Source: Antitrichia curtipendula | Lineage: Eukaryota > Streptophyta > Bryopsida > Hypnales > Leucodontaceae | Assembly: GCA_951230915.1 (NCBI GenBank) | Contig: OX579634.1 | Coordinates: 50,605,570 to 50,669,569, forward strand | Reading direction: 5' to 3' | DNA length: 64,000 nt | In this document: positions 35,973 through 47,421 of the stretch, piece after piece | How positions within the stretch are numbered: the stretch's first letter is position 1 | Layout of the letters: each line of letters starts with the position of its first letter | Program-made: the position numbers and the translations under genes | The notes under the pieces: generated by a model | Told to the model about the DNA's origin: nothing | The model's database searches: none | The model's input: the letters and a program-made list of their open reading frames with translations, nothing else

Positions 35973-36934
35973 ATCCTTAATCCTTAATGCCCAAGCTTTT
36001 TTAATTGTGTTTTTCCAATGAAAAAAAAAATGGGCTTGTAGTTATCTCCTATGAAGCAATTTTTCCAAAATCTAACGATGCAGATGTTTAAAGAGCTTGC
36101 TTATTACTTTATACTCCAATTTTGAGTTTGAAATTTTATAATAGCTACGAGTTTATAATAAGAGAAACGTAATTATCCTATTTTTAGTATATTGCCCCTC
36201 TCCATAATGTTTGAGAATTTTGCATATAAGAGTTTTTGGAGATTGAAGATGACATTAACAACTAAAAATTGTATTAGCACACTAAAATGAACTTCCAAAA
36301 ACCTTAAGTTCAAATGAAGAGCTATCAAACTCATTACTCACAATCCACTTTGCAATTGTTGAAATGCAATTTTTTAATAAGTATAAATCACAAATTATTC
36401 CAAATCAGCACTTGAATGTTTAAATTTTCAATGGTGAAAGTCATGAAAACACTTCACACTTTCCACTGGGACCATTTTCAAAGCAAATGCATACATACAA
36501 TTTTTTAGATCTCAAATCAAGTGAAATTGGCAAGTTTGCTCAAAGTTGGGAAATGAAGTAAAATTGTCAAGCTTTTAACTCTTCATTGATGGTACATATA
36601 TGCATGTGAGGTCCTCTCAAAAATCAAACATTTACCTTTTTTAGTGAAAAATGTAAGCTTCCAATACTTAACCTTCAAAACTGTATGTAAATCTTTTTGT
36701 AAATGGTCAAAGGAATTTTAACTACTCACACCAAAATGAACCTGATATTTCAAATCGACTATATAGGGTGGATTGGGCACTCAGGGGTTAAAGGACGCTA
36801 GTAACCCAAACTATCCAATGAATGACTTGATTGACTGCATTGGTCACAGTAGAAACAAAGAATGCACCTATTGATTCAATAATTGTAGGATTTTGGTGAC
36901 TACCTTAGTTATGGGGGTCTGCGTCCTTCAAGGG
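35973..36934. mobile_element. Small TTAA element split by a nested TTAA element
   Basis: Outer ends ATCCTTAAAGGACGC (35973-35976, continuing at 36788) and inverted CCCTTGAAGGACGC (right) lie between TTAA at 35969-35972 and 36935-36938. Removing the nested element and one TTAA leaves about 151 bp. The nested element entered the TTAA that lies within the left terminal repeat of this one. Confidence 0.5.
35981..36787. mobile_element. TTAA-flanked element, copy C (807 bp, nested)
   Basis: Begins TCCTTAATGCCCAAGC and ends GGATTGGGCACTCAGGGG, flanked by TTAA at 35977-35980 and 36788-36791. The ends are a divergent version of CCCCTAAAGGACCAAG. Non-coding. Confidence 0.65.
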
Positions 36935-36938
36935 TTAA

Positions 36939-37850
36939 AATACACCCCCAAGTAGGCAATATGGAAGAATTTTTTTGGACGTTTTGCTTACAATATTTCA
37001 AAACTTTAGACATTTCAAATACTACTTAGTTTGTGTCTGAATCTGACGCTCAAATGGATATCAGTAATGTGGATCATCTCCACAGTAAGGATGTCATGGA
37101 TAAGGAGTTTCTGTGCAGTGATTGGAGACTCAGGATTTCGGGTTGACGGACGCCGGTTGAGATTGACGAACGGAGCTGCAGTGACCTAAACTGACGGAGA
37201 GTCCCGGCCGTCCGGCATTTGGGATCTGTCAAGTCCGTTACTCACATCTGCTCCAATGTTCAGGGAGAATCGCTGGTTTTAGTTCATTACTGTTAGTCGG
37301 TGGAATTGGGAAAAAAAATCTGGTTGCACTTAAAAACTCATCCAAAACAAATTGGTGAAAAAATCTATGAAATCTCTGTTCAAAGTGAAAAATATAGAAA
37401 AAATATGACTTGGTACATGGAAAAAATGTTGAGTATGGGAAGTAAAGGAAGATAGTTGGTAAAACTATAAACAAATATTGAATATTGATTAGTTCTTTAG
37501 CTTCTTCCGCTTGCAAATGAATGTCATTTGTGCAACGCTTGCCAAGCTTTAACCTCGCCATGTGCAAGCAATATGTGGACTAAGGTAGTTATGTCCTTCA
37601 CCCTTTGCACCCATTTCTGTCAACTATAGGTGTCTAATGAAGTGTCACCAAGATGACTTCAATTGAAACCGTTCGCTTCTAATGGTTCTTATTTTACAAA
37701 TGGCACTTCATGGTTGTAAAGTAACAAGCAATAAATCAATGTTTTGGGATCTTTCTCAAAGCATTTCAAATATACACCTATTGAACATTATGAAGTATCT
37801 TCTAATTTTGACTTTGAAAATTTGCAGAAAAACAGAAAAAAACTCCAAAC

Positions 37851-37905
<55 letters not shown>

Positions 37906-38648
37906 GAATATTATTGAAAATTATTGAAACCTAATAAAAGAATAATACCTAATTTTCATTTTGACTCCATCTATATATACCAACTTGAGTAGGAGTCAAT
38001 ATTCCTACCTTAGAATTCAATAGAATGATATGCAAGAGAATTTACTAATGGTAGGCATGTACCTATATACATACAAATATCAATTACTCATAAATAACAT
38101 CAATAACATTGGATGGAATGCTAAACCTCTTATAGTAATTATAAATGATAAAAAAAGAACTACATGTACACGATCAGCCATTCACCACATAAAATCCTAA
38201 TACTACCAAAAAATGTTGTCAGTTGCACTTTTAATTTTATTAATAACATAACAATAAAATATGCCTCCTATGTATTATTACACAAATAGAAACTAGAAAA
38301 CAACAAACTATTACCAAATAACATTGATCAATCATAAAAAAACATAGGTCTATACTCATAATTCTCAAAATATTCTAATAAGACAATGATAATACCATTT
38401 AAATATACTCTACATCTACAATAATTGTAGGAATTTACACAGAGACTCCCTTTCAATAGAGGTATGTAATCCTTGTATGATGCATTCACAACCTTCAAAT
38501 TATATTCCTATATTTGTAACAACAAATATGCCTCCAAAATTTTAATTTACATATGCAAACATTGCATAATTTTTAGTAGTAGACAATTACTTGTCATTGA
38601 TGTTAGCAAGAGTAATCTAGGCTTCTCTTTTGGTTGAAGTTTTGCAAA
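36939..38648. other. Intergenic DNA with trinucleotide microsatellite
   Basis: A GC-richer patch with repeated GACGGA motifs lies at 37135-37215. A (TTA)n/(ATT)n tract of about 17 units lies at 37853-37905. No gene is supported. Confidence 0.5.
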
Positions 38649-38880
38649 CCAAGTGGAGGCCAGGAGGATTGCCCCATGTACTGCAGAAAACACTGGAAAT
38701 TCTTATTTGCTGCATATGATAAAATTTGAAAATTCGGAATTCATATTTACAATTAGAGGCCCAAAATTAGCTAGAAGATGTGAAGAAATACAAAAGTTAA
38801 GTGGCAAAAAATAGAGCCGGTTTTTACATCTATCCTTTGATGGGAAAAAGGGGGTCAATCCTCCCTGGCCACCAAGTGGA
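38649..38880. repeat. Imperfect inverted repeat, about 230 bp
   Basis: GTGGAGGCCAGGAGGATTGC at the left pairs with the inverted GTGGCCAGGGAGGATTGAC at the right. It could be a MITE, but no target duplication was seen. Confidence 0.45.
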
Positions 38881-38989
38881 CACCTTGCGCAAAGCATGCT
38901 GATATTCAGTGAGTAAACTCGGTAGTTTATTGAGCATCAAATTAATAAACAATAATTTAATGTAAAAAAAATGTAGATAGAATTTTGAT

Positions 38990-39000
38990 CACTTTAGGGG
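38990..39000. mobile_element. Solo right end of a TTAA-type element
   Basis: ACTTTAGGGG followed by TTAA (39001-39004) matches the right end of the TTAA family. No matching left end was found upstream. Confidence 0.35.
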
Positions 39001-39546
39001 TTAACCCAATCTTTAAGGGAATATACTCACTTAGAGCAGACTTCCATGCTGCGTTGGAATCAGAAAACAAATTTCAAGTTTCCAGAAATTGAAACTACTT
39101 TCTACAAGTTTCATGATGTCTACATTTTAGGAGTATGTAGTGTTGTCTTATTGTCAAACCAAAAGCAATCCCAAAATTTCAAAGTCCAACGTGAAAACTA
39201 GATTTTTGGAGGTTGGAAAGTTGCCTCCTCCACTTTTCATGAGCCTTTTGGCCCTAGAATTTAGCCAGTCAACAATTCCAATTTTCCTCCTGCAAAAAAA
39301 TTCTATCTTTTTGACAAGGATTGACGGATTCTATGTCCAAACAAGTTTGTTCTCAAGAGACAAAAACTTTGGAATGCACATTCAATAAGAAGGCGCTCAA
39401 GGTGGTAGCAAGATTTGCGAGCTCTGTCCCCAAACTGGTTGAAGGTTATAGCGCGGCAAGTGCTCCTTCTTTGAGTCACTTAAGTTCACAGAGTTCATAG
39501 ACAAATTTGTTCTCTATCTTGGGGACAACTGAAGCCTTCCCCGAAC

Positions 39547-39751
39547 CCAGTCACTAACTCCCACCGAAACTGGAGCTATGCGGGTGCCAACTGAAGCCAA
39601 TGCAAGCGGGAAGGAGGCAGGGCGTCCCAAGCGGTAGGACCACCCTCCACACATCGCAACCCTCCATCCACTCTGCATCCGTTCCTCATCGAAATCCCAC
39701 CGTAAGTTAGCGCCCGCACGGCTCTAGTTCCGGTGGGAGTTAGTGACTTGG
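39547..39751. mobile_element. MULE-like foldback MITE, copy 2
   Basis: Begins CCAGTCACTAACTCCCACCG and ends CGGTGGGAGTTAGTGACTTGG as an inverted repeat. The perfect 11-bp direct flanks CTTCCCCGAAC (39536-39546 and 39752-39762) are its target duplication. It matches the copy at 9360-9552, including the GCGCCCGCACGGC segment. Confidence 0.88.
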
Positions 39752-39762
39752 CTTCCCCGAAC

Positions 39763-41128
39763 TCGATAACGGTCTTTCACTCCGCCAAATATGGTTTACA
39801 ATGAAGATTGTATAAAGACCTCCATCCTGTTCAATTTTGACATTTTCCATCCAAAATTTGGATGGATTCTGATAGTTTATCTGTACACAGATACATCACA
39901 AAAAGGAACCTATTTTCTTCAATATCCTTGCAGTACTGCATTAGTACCCATGGAGAGGCTTAACAGTAGAATACCTAATTAATATTCTTACAGTACTGCA
40001 ATTTAGCAATATTTAGTGTATACAAATGTTGTACTGTACTTAATTAAAAACTTAGTACTTTACTAATACAATTGTCATTGTCATATAGTACATTATTAAT
40101 ACAAAAATGCAGTATTGGCATTATGTAATAACTTTATTGTAAGTATATTAAAAATTTGTATACATGAGACATTGTAAGAGGATTAAAAATATATTTATTT
40201 ATTATACAAAGTAATGAAGTCTGTTATAATGATAAAAAAATGCATTATTGTACATTTATTGTGCAATTCACTTATTTAAAATACATTCAATTGTAGTATT
40301 GCAACAATAGCATAATTTTATTGGCAAGATGTTGTATTTGTGACTAACTTTTATGCAAAATCAATGTAGGAACAAGTGTATAACAATACTAATGAAATAT
40401 TGCAACAATACAAATTTTCTATTTCATTGCCATTTTTTTGTGTTTTTTTTTTTATTATTAGAAATTCAATAAATTGTATCATGCAATACATACGAAACAT
40501 ATAAAATGCATTCACTGTAAAAAAAGATGTGATGAGACATGAAAATTAAATTTTCATATTAGAAGAACAATATTTACAAATACTTGCATCTTTTAGGCCT
40601 ACAACCGCTTTTAAATGTAACTACTCCAGCTCTTCAAAATATAACCACTGATCTAATCTACAAATAACAAGTACTTGAGGTTCACTATGATATGATCTTT
40701 GTGGTGTCAAAAAGTCAAGCAATCATAGTAGGCCTTGATATTGATACTTGCAACTAGATACCAACTTCAACTTCATTAGTGGACACAAATATGGAACTTT
40801 TCAAACTGTCGTGACATTTGAAAATAACCAAATAATGAAAACACCAAGACTGCCATAAGCCAAAAAAATATGATTTGTAACATCATAGGTTGAATGAAAT
40901 ATAAAAATGTAGTTTTCGTACTTGTGTCGTCAGAAACAATTATGTGAACATCTTTCCTTATAACACAAATAATGATAACAAAAACAATTGCATGGTGATA
41001 TGAACTTGCATCAATGAAAGGTATTGTTATCTCAAACATAATTGAAGCCAAAACTAGGACCATCTACAACCTACTTAGGAACATGATAAACAAACATCAA
41101 GTTCCATAGAAATAGGGTTTACCTAAAT
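39763..41128. other. AT-rich intergenic DNA with CAGTACTGCA motifs
   Basis: CAGTACTGCA and TGTACTGTAC motifs recur between 39930 and 40040. An antisense hydrophobic frame (40776-41063, 95 codons) has no supporting evidence. Confidence 0.4.
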
Positions 41129-42261
41129 TCATTCCTCTGACGAAGATGTGGATCCTAAATCCATCCCTAACACGTCGTGCAGCGCATTACCAATGTTTTC
41201 AACCACATGTATGACATTTATCCTCATGATTGAGTCACACTTCTCCAGTATAAATGTTTTGTAGCCCTTTATACCTGCTTTGTGAAATCTAAGTTCCGAA
41301 TCCTTCATGTTCCTATCTCCGTCCATAGCCAAACTCAACTACAAATGACAATAAAATAAATTAAAATATAACAAATGTAATGACATAAAATTTTAAAAAA
41401 AAAAATGCAATTAAAAAAACAAGTGATAAAACTTACCACATAAGCAAACCATGCCAATTGGTCGGGAAGCATTGAGATGGGGTTCCTTGTGGAGTAGTTC
41501 TTCCCACTCATAATGCATGCAATTGCACCAAAGAAGGCATCCGATCCAAATGGAACATCATCTTTCCACAGCCAATTGTTGGAACAATGCAATGAAAGAA
41601 GGCTTGTTTTCCAGGTTTCTATGTCTGATTTGTTTCTATTAACAAGTTTTGGCACATCCAAGAGTCGCCACAACTCTAACTGTGCTGAAGAGGCAAATCT
41701 ACCAAATCTATTAATAATAGCCGTTTTCACTTTTATTTTTAAACCTTCTTCCCAAGCCTTTTCGAATGCAGACCGTTTGTAAATGTCCCCCTCTCCAACA
41801 TCAAATACAGTCAATATTCCTTGTTTCATATGTTCTTCATGAGGAAACATTCTACTTCTATTTGCATCTACTTCCAACATTAATTTCTTTGAGATTCTCT
41901 TCATATAGGGTTTCACAAGCTCCCATTTAGCTACATCTAGTGTTGGAGTTTCATTCAATTGATTGTTTAGTAAACCTTGTAACATACGGTTGTTTGCTCT
42001 CAGATCATTAGTTTGAGCATCCATACCTCTCATTACTCGTTTTAGTGTGTTTATCTGACTCTCAAATGCCATGGCATGTGATTGCGGTGGTCGTCCACTG
42101 GCATTTTGAAGAGAAGAAGAAGGCACAGAAGGACTTGGAACAAAACTTGGTTGTTCAAATGGAGAGGCTCTTGGCGACCTTGGCAACCTCGAAGCACTAG
42201 GAGGTTGATAATCACCACGACGTGCACTTGCCTCTTCATCTCTTGTCTCAAAAGTAGCCAT
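41129..42261 (-). CDS. Hypothetical two-exon protein, 344 aa
   Basis: Not recognised. Exon 1 is 41437-42261 and exon 2 is 41129-41338. The intron has GTAAGT and TTTGTAG ends, phase 0, and removing it gives 345 codons without a stop. The start GAGATGGCT is a good plant context. The N-terminal 60 or so residues are Pro/Ser-rich and probably disordered. Residues about 65-100 (ESQINTLKRVMRG...NNRMLQGLLN) look coiled-coil. The central part is a globular Trp-rich region (AKWELVKPYMKRI, SAQLELWRLLDVP, NNWLWKDDVPFGSDAFFGA). The tail is acidic and Ser-rich (GSTSSSEE). No transmembrane segment or signal was seen. A hAT element ends 232 bp upstream of the ATG and may have displaced the original promoter. 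Unlike the neighbouring transposase genes it has no nonsense codon. It could be a host gene or a transposon-derived accessory protein. Confidence 0.6.
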
Positions 42262-43532
42262 CTCTCCAACTCCTTAGCTCTCGCCTTGCCAACCCAACTC
42301 TTCAAGGTCTTTTGGTAACAACCAATTATCAAAATTTCTTTCAACTTTTGCACTTCCAAGTCATTATTCTCTGAATTGGCGTAAATTAAAGGCATGTTCA
42401 TTCTAGGTACCACTTGTAATTACTAGAAATTGCAGGACCAACACCAAAACTACTACCATATTAATATACAACCTTCAATATTACATCCAGTCCAGTGTTC
42501 TTTTTTTCGTTTGAGAGTGGGTGCAGTTGACGCTCCTGGGACCCAATGTAAACACCCGAAGTGGCTTTTCTTAAAACCTTTTTGGTGTTTTTTTGGATGA
42601 AGGCAGTGGCTTCATTTTCTGTTTCTTTCCTTCAAAATTAGTGTGACTGGCCACTACAGTTTTCTTGATGGCGAATGATTTGGCGATTTTTTTTAAAAAT
42701 TTAGTACAGTTTTGGCTCCACAATGAGCTTTGTTGACAGTGTTCGGGCTACCTTTCATTTTCGGTGGGAAATTATGAAGAGAGATTGGCGACTGCATGAA
42801 AACATTTAGCATTTGAATGGCGATTGCATCAAGCACTTGGTGAACTAAAATAGAGAAAAAACAGCAGTGCTCACGAAGCATTTGGTGACATGGCCTTGGG
42901 AACAAACAACATTTCTAATCAAGCATTTCATCACAGAAATTTGGGAAAAAACAACATTTCTATTGTGAGCAACAACTTCAACTGAACTGCTCCTAGCTCC
43001 CTTGAAGTGGCAAAACAGGACCTGCAAAACAAACACAAGGACTCCGACGCCCAATTTAGTTCAATATTACAAAAAAAAGGAATGGTGTAACAAGGATTTA
43101 GGTTGTTTCACCTGCTGTACACATATAGCTTTCAGAAGGAATTCAGCAGCTTGGCGCTCCCCTTTGCAAACAAGTTGTTCAACACAATTGCCAATAAGAC
43201 GTACTATTAAGGGTTATGGCAAGAACGTCTTGGTATAACCATTTGTAGCCAATCAGAGACACCATCAAAGCAAAATAATTTAACGACAAGCAAAGAATGG
43301 AAAACAAGGTCCACAAGCTAACTTCAACATAGTATGGACATTGAATGAACAATAAGCTGAAAGTGAAGTGCAACAACAAATGAAGTGCAACTACAAGACT
43401 AGAAGTCTATCACCTGTTTCCTCAGCCGATCAACTACGGTGTACTGAAAACGAGCTACTATGCGCTATGCCCTCCATCTGCAAGTGTGTCAAGCAGGGAC
43501 ATACAAAGCACACTTACAATGCACTATTTCTA

Positions 43533-46500
43533 TCAAGCTAGAACACTATACCGCTGTCGCTCAGTGGCTATCGACCACTGCTTGAAACAGTCGTCGTAAG
43601 GGAATGTCTTCAGCATGTACACCCTTTGGCAGTGCATTCCCACAACAACACCGAGGTGGTGGTCAAGGCGGTTTCGGAGTCGGTCCTTCAAGAAGGATAA
43701 CACAGAGAAGGTGCATTCATCTTCAACGCTGCCAAGAATATGGACCATCGCAATGTGAGCAAGTTTGATGTACTCACTGAAGTGTTTCCCTAGAGCGGAA
43801 TTGGCATCCAAGGTCCTCCAGAGCTTAGTGAGAAGGTTCACAAGCTGATGGGCGGGAGCATTAAGCGGCGGCATCTCCATGGCAGCATGTGCAGTCGCTA
43901 TCATAGCGATTTTAAATAAGGGCTGCTCCGATTCCAACAAAAATTTGTCTAACACCGGAGGAACAAGTCGCTTGCTCTCCCCCTCCCCTATCCACTTCGG
44001 TTCACAATAGAAACTACGAATCACGTCCAAATGCTTGCGGAAACTTGATGCACAATCTCCTTACAGCCAATACTGGGGGTAGACAATCCCCAAAGCGTCC
44101 ATGAGGCCATGGTCTAGGAACCTGCCGGTCATGTCATCCATGAGCTTACCCGCGGCCTCTACATCCCACCCCCAAGAAATTGAAACACTTTATCAGCTCT
44201 GACGTAGAACCTTTCGCAAAGACGGAGCTTTTACATCAGCCCAGCATAACGAACGACAACAAGATTTGTACATATACGAACGACAACAAGATTTGTAACA
44301 TCAATCAATTGAACTGAACAACAGAAGCATCAACAACAGACAAAGAAAAGACTTACCTCTGCAATCACTCTGCACCATAGCGACAATTGCTACGTATCCT
44401 TCCCGACTAACCATGTTGCCGTCGTGGAGGGCATACAGTGAGTGTCCACCTACCACAAATGCCAAAGACTCACATGGCAAGTTCAAGTTAGCCTCCCATT
44501 TCATCAAGATTTGCTCATGAGAGCATTGCACCACTTGATTGAACGCATGAAATTCGTCCTTTCGAAACGATGTGTCCTCATTCAAATAAAAGGTGAAGAG
44601 GCTACTCTGGCAAGTTCCAAGAGCCCCAACGAAATCGCAAATGAATGCGTCTCGTTTCTGAGCCCACTGGATCAGAGTGTCGACTGCTTCTAGCATCAGC
44701 AGCATGGCAAGCATTCCCAGCAAGACGTAAGGGTCCACTAGAAGGGCCAGGTTTGCCTGCATGCACAAGAAGCCCACCATCTACAGTTAAGAAGTATCTG
44801 GAATTTCGAAGGAAGGAATAAGAGAAACTAAATTCTAGTGTGCATTACAATGTACTCAAGTAACGGAATGTAACATGGAACTTCAAAGAAGAATGCTTAA
44901 AAAAAAAATTTACATCAACAGAACAGCAGAAACTTACCCTCGCCTTTATCCCCCATTTCTGGTCGTCCTTGTCCACGAGCATCATCGCTATGACTCCCTT
45001 ATACTCTGCTAGTAGCCTTCTGATAGGGCCAATGCAGCTCATCCAACGAGTTTTCACATTCTTCAACATCTTCAGCCCTTTGGACTCAAGTTGTTTAGCC
45101 AAGTTGCGGAATTCAGCAGCCTTCTTTGGCGAGTGAGCAAAGTAGGCGTGAGTCACCCGAAGAACCTCCTCGACAGCATGCATAACCGTGAGAGACGAAA
45201 GAGACTGTGCTGCAAGATTCAAACGATGTGCACAGCAGTGAATACCTGTTGCAAAAGGTGCATATTTTTCCTTGATCTGCGTAGTAACACCGGATTTCAG
45301 TCCCTGAAATGTGCTCACTCCGTCTGCTCCAAAGCAAAGGAGCTTTGCTTGAAGTTCCGCATTTGTAACTCCACCCTTGGCAAGGACAGCATTTGTAATC
45401 ACAGTTGTTAGGTTGTTAGCTGTAGCTCCATTGGATTCCACCTTCTGGATTGACAAGAGTAAAGGGACGCGGCTCCAATTGACCACAACATAAGCATGGA
45501 TGGCCAGCCAACTGCTGTTGTCGCAAGCCGTGGTCTCATCAGCTGAGAGAGCGAAGTATGTAGAGTTCGATACAAGTCTCTTAATCTGCTCCTTGACGAA
45601 GTCGTAGATATGCTCAGCTATCACCTAGCCAGATCCCTCAGTCCAATGCTTACGAGGAAGTTCCGGAACATGAATGAAGTCATACAGCTCAAACCGGTCC
45701 TCGAATTCGGACATTGGCCTGCCGCTTGAAAGTATCTGGAATAGCGTTGCAAACTGCACGCGTTTCCTTTTAGATTCAGCCGTGCTGCAACCTTGGATTA
45801 TTTGCACCACCGAAGCCGGCCCGCGAGTAGCAAACAGCATCATACACTTTTTATGAATGTCGCGTTGGCCGTGCTTTGACATTGTGTCCCACTTCGGTGC
45901 CATCTGAATCGATTTCCCCCGCACTACAGAGCATGGGTTACATCAGACCAGGTGCTGCACTCCATCCTCCCCCAGTACAAGCTTGCTCCAAGGCTCTTTT
46001 GCTGACCAATCATTTTGGAATTTCCTCTGGAGATCATAACTTTTCTTCAACTTCTCCAAAGCGCTTGTGGATGAAGGTCCAATCGAACTTCCAGCGTTGA
46101 GTTTAGAGTTTTCGCTCTTCCTCTTCTTCCCAGCACGAGGGGGTGGGTCCACGAAGGCCTCTGCGTCCAAATCTTCCATTTCATCGTCATTGATGTCCAA
46201 GTCCAACTCCGCTTTCCCAGTACGCTCCTCTTCATCAGACATGGAGACAATTGCCGGAGACGACAGAATTATTTCAGTATCCACAGGCACAGTGACCCCA
46301 TCACCCAAATCTGAAGACGAAGATGCCGCTAAAACCCCTCCCCCGACCGTGCGAAGAAGCGGACCGCGATTGAGCGAGTTCTTGCTTGACGAAAAATAGC
46401 TTCGCATCGTTGCTCCAGATTTTGCCTGTTTTTTGGCCTCCAACTCAAGTGCCCGTTTCGATACTAGAGCCTTCCGTTCGGCTGCCTTTGCTTCCCGTTG

Positions 46501-46623
46501 CAACCGCTCTAACTTGCGTGTACGCTTCTCCACGATCTTTCTATCGGCCATTGCCACATTTGCCGGAGACCTCGCCACAGAACCTGCACTGACGTCCACA
46601 GGAACGACAGAAGAGTCCTCCAT
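43533..46623 (-). pseudogene. hAT transposase, in-frame stops
   Basis: Transposase of the surrounding hAT element. Exons 44938-46623, 44357-44780 and 43533-44158 join in one frame of 912 codons; both introns start GTAAGT and end TAG. Order of domains: basic coiled coil (about 29-68); BED-like zinc region (W..KEPW...GVQH, then CNPC, about 212-232); RNase H-like core with SADETT (about 359) and GADGVSTFQG (about 432); CCAHRLNLAAQ (about 463); KTRWMSC (about 525); hAT dimerisation domain (HILGSVEDECTFSVLSFLKDR, about 842-880). Three in-frame stops interrupt it: TGA 45943-45945 (codon 227, within the zinc region), TAG 45625-45627 (codon 333) and TAA 44061-44063 (codon 736). No indels were needed to keep the frame. 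The ATG at 46623 is chosen because the region before it lacks protein-like composition. Confidence 0.88.
44222..44300. repeat. Short tandem duplication inside hAT intron 2
   Basis: ACGAACGACAACAAGATTTG occurs twice in direct succession about 30 bp apart, within the second intron of the hAT transposase gene. Confidence 0.7.
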
Positions 46624-47398
46624 CTCCCAAGAAACGGCAATCCCCCCCCCAAATCCTAAATCCCAACAGACGATGCCAATTCGCCACAAGCAAACTAACT
46701 CCCCGACCCCCACAACAACTGAATGCATCAAAAGCAAAAGCAACGGAATTGAGAGTGAGGATACGGGTACCCCAGATAAATGAGGCTCAAGGAAACCAGA
46801 ATGGAGTGACTGCAACAAACCCCCACCATCACGCAATTCAAAGCGACCCATAATTCACAAGAGAGTAAGTGACCCTAAACCTACAAAATCTACAATCTGC
46901 CAAGTGGAATTCAATGTGGTATTCTCAGATTCTAGAGGAACAAGCAGTGGCTATGAAAGCTCTGGCAAAATTTTGATTTGGCGACCCTAAGCACTAATGC
47001 ATCGCGGAGTGGGCTACGGCAACAAGTTGTACGCAGCGAAGGTGGCGATTATCAACTTCAATGCAGCAGCGTTCTGGCTTTGAAGGAGCGCGGAGTGGGA
47101 GCGAAACTGGCGACAATACCTAAATGTAACAGGAATTCAGGGACAGGAGGTGGCAATGAAGTCGACACCGAACTCCAGTTTGGTGATTGACAAGCTGGGA
47201 CTCTCTAGGTGGCAGCGTGACGACCTCGTCGTCGCTGGCGACGTGAGGGGGTCGTGGAGGTATGTTCCGCGCAGAATATGCACCGGGACCTAAATACATG
47301 CACGGTCGTGGGCGTTTTAAGGCCTAAAAGCGTGTTTTATTTTGTGTAGGCCTGGTGCCAAGCCCAAATTTTTGGTGCTTTTTTGCTGTCAATCGCCT
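46624..47398 (-). other. Leader and subterminal region of hAT element
   Basis: Non-coding stretch between the transposase start and the right terminal repeat; GC-richer than the surroundings, with GGCGACGTGAGGGGGTCGTGG-like text near 47240. It should hold the transposase promoter; no TATA box could be assigned. Confidence 0.5.
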
Positions 47399-47421
47399 AA
47401 AAAAAGAACACTGATCCAATC

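Larger units (their letters stand above)
42493..47413. mobile_element. hAT transposon, complete ends, 4.92 kb
   Basis: The ends CAGTGTTCTTTTTTT (42493-42507) and its reverse complement (47399-47413) form a 15-bp perfect inverted repeat. The 8-bp flanks are ATCCAGTC (42485-42492) and ATCCAATC (47414-47421), 7 of 8 identical. The element carries a hAT transposase gene on the minus strand. Its last 900 bp on the left contain repeated GGCGA..GATTTGGCGA and AAGCATTTGGTGA motifs, which could be subterminal binding sites. Confidence 0.9.

Noticed and set aside
37853..37905. Poly-Leu open frame
   Set aside because: It is a translation of a (TTA)n microsatellite.
43533..46851. Altered genetic code or programmed readthrough explaining the stops
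   Set aside because: All three stop codons interrupt the transposases, while both LHCII genes end normally at TAG; ordinary decay explains the pattern better.
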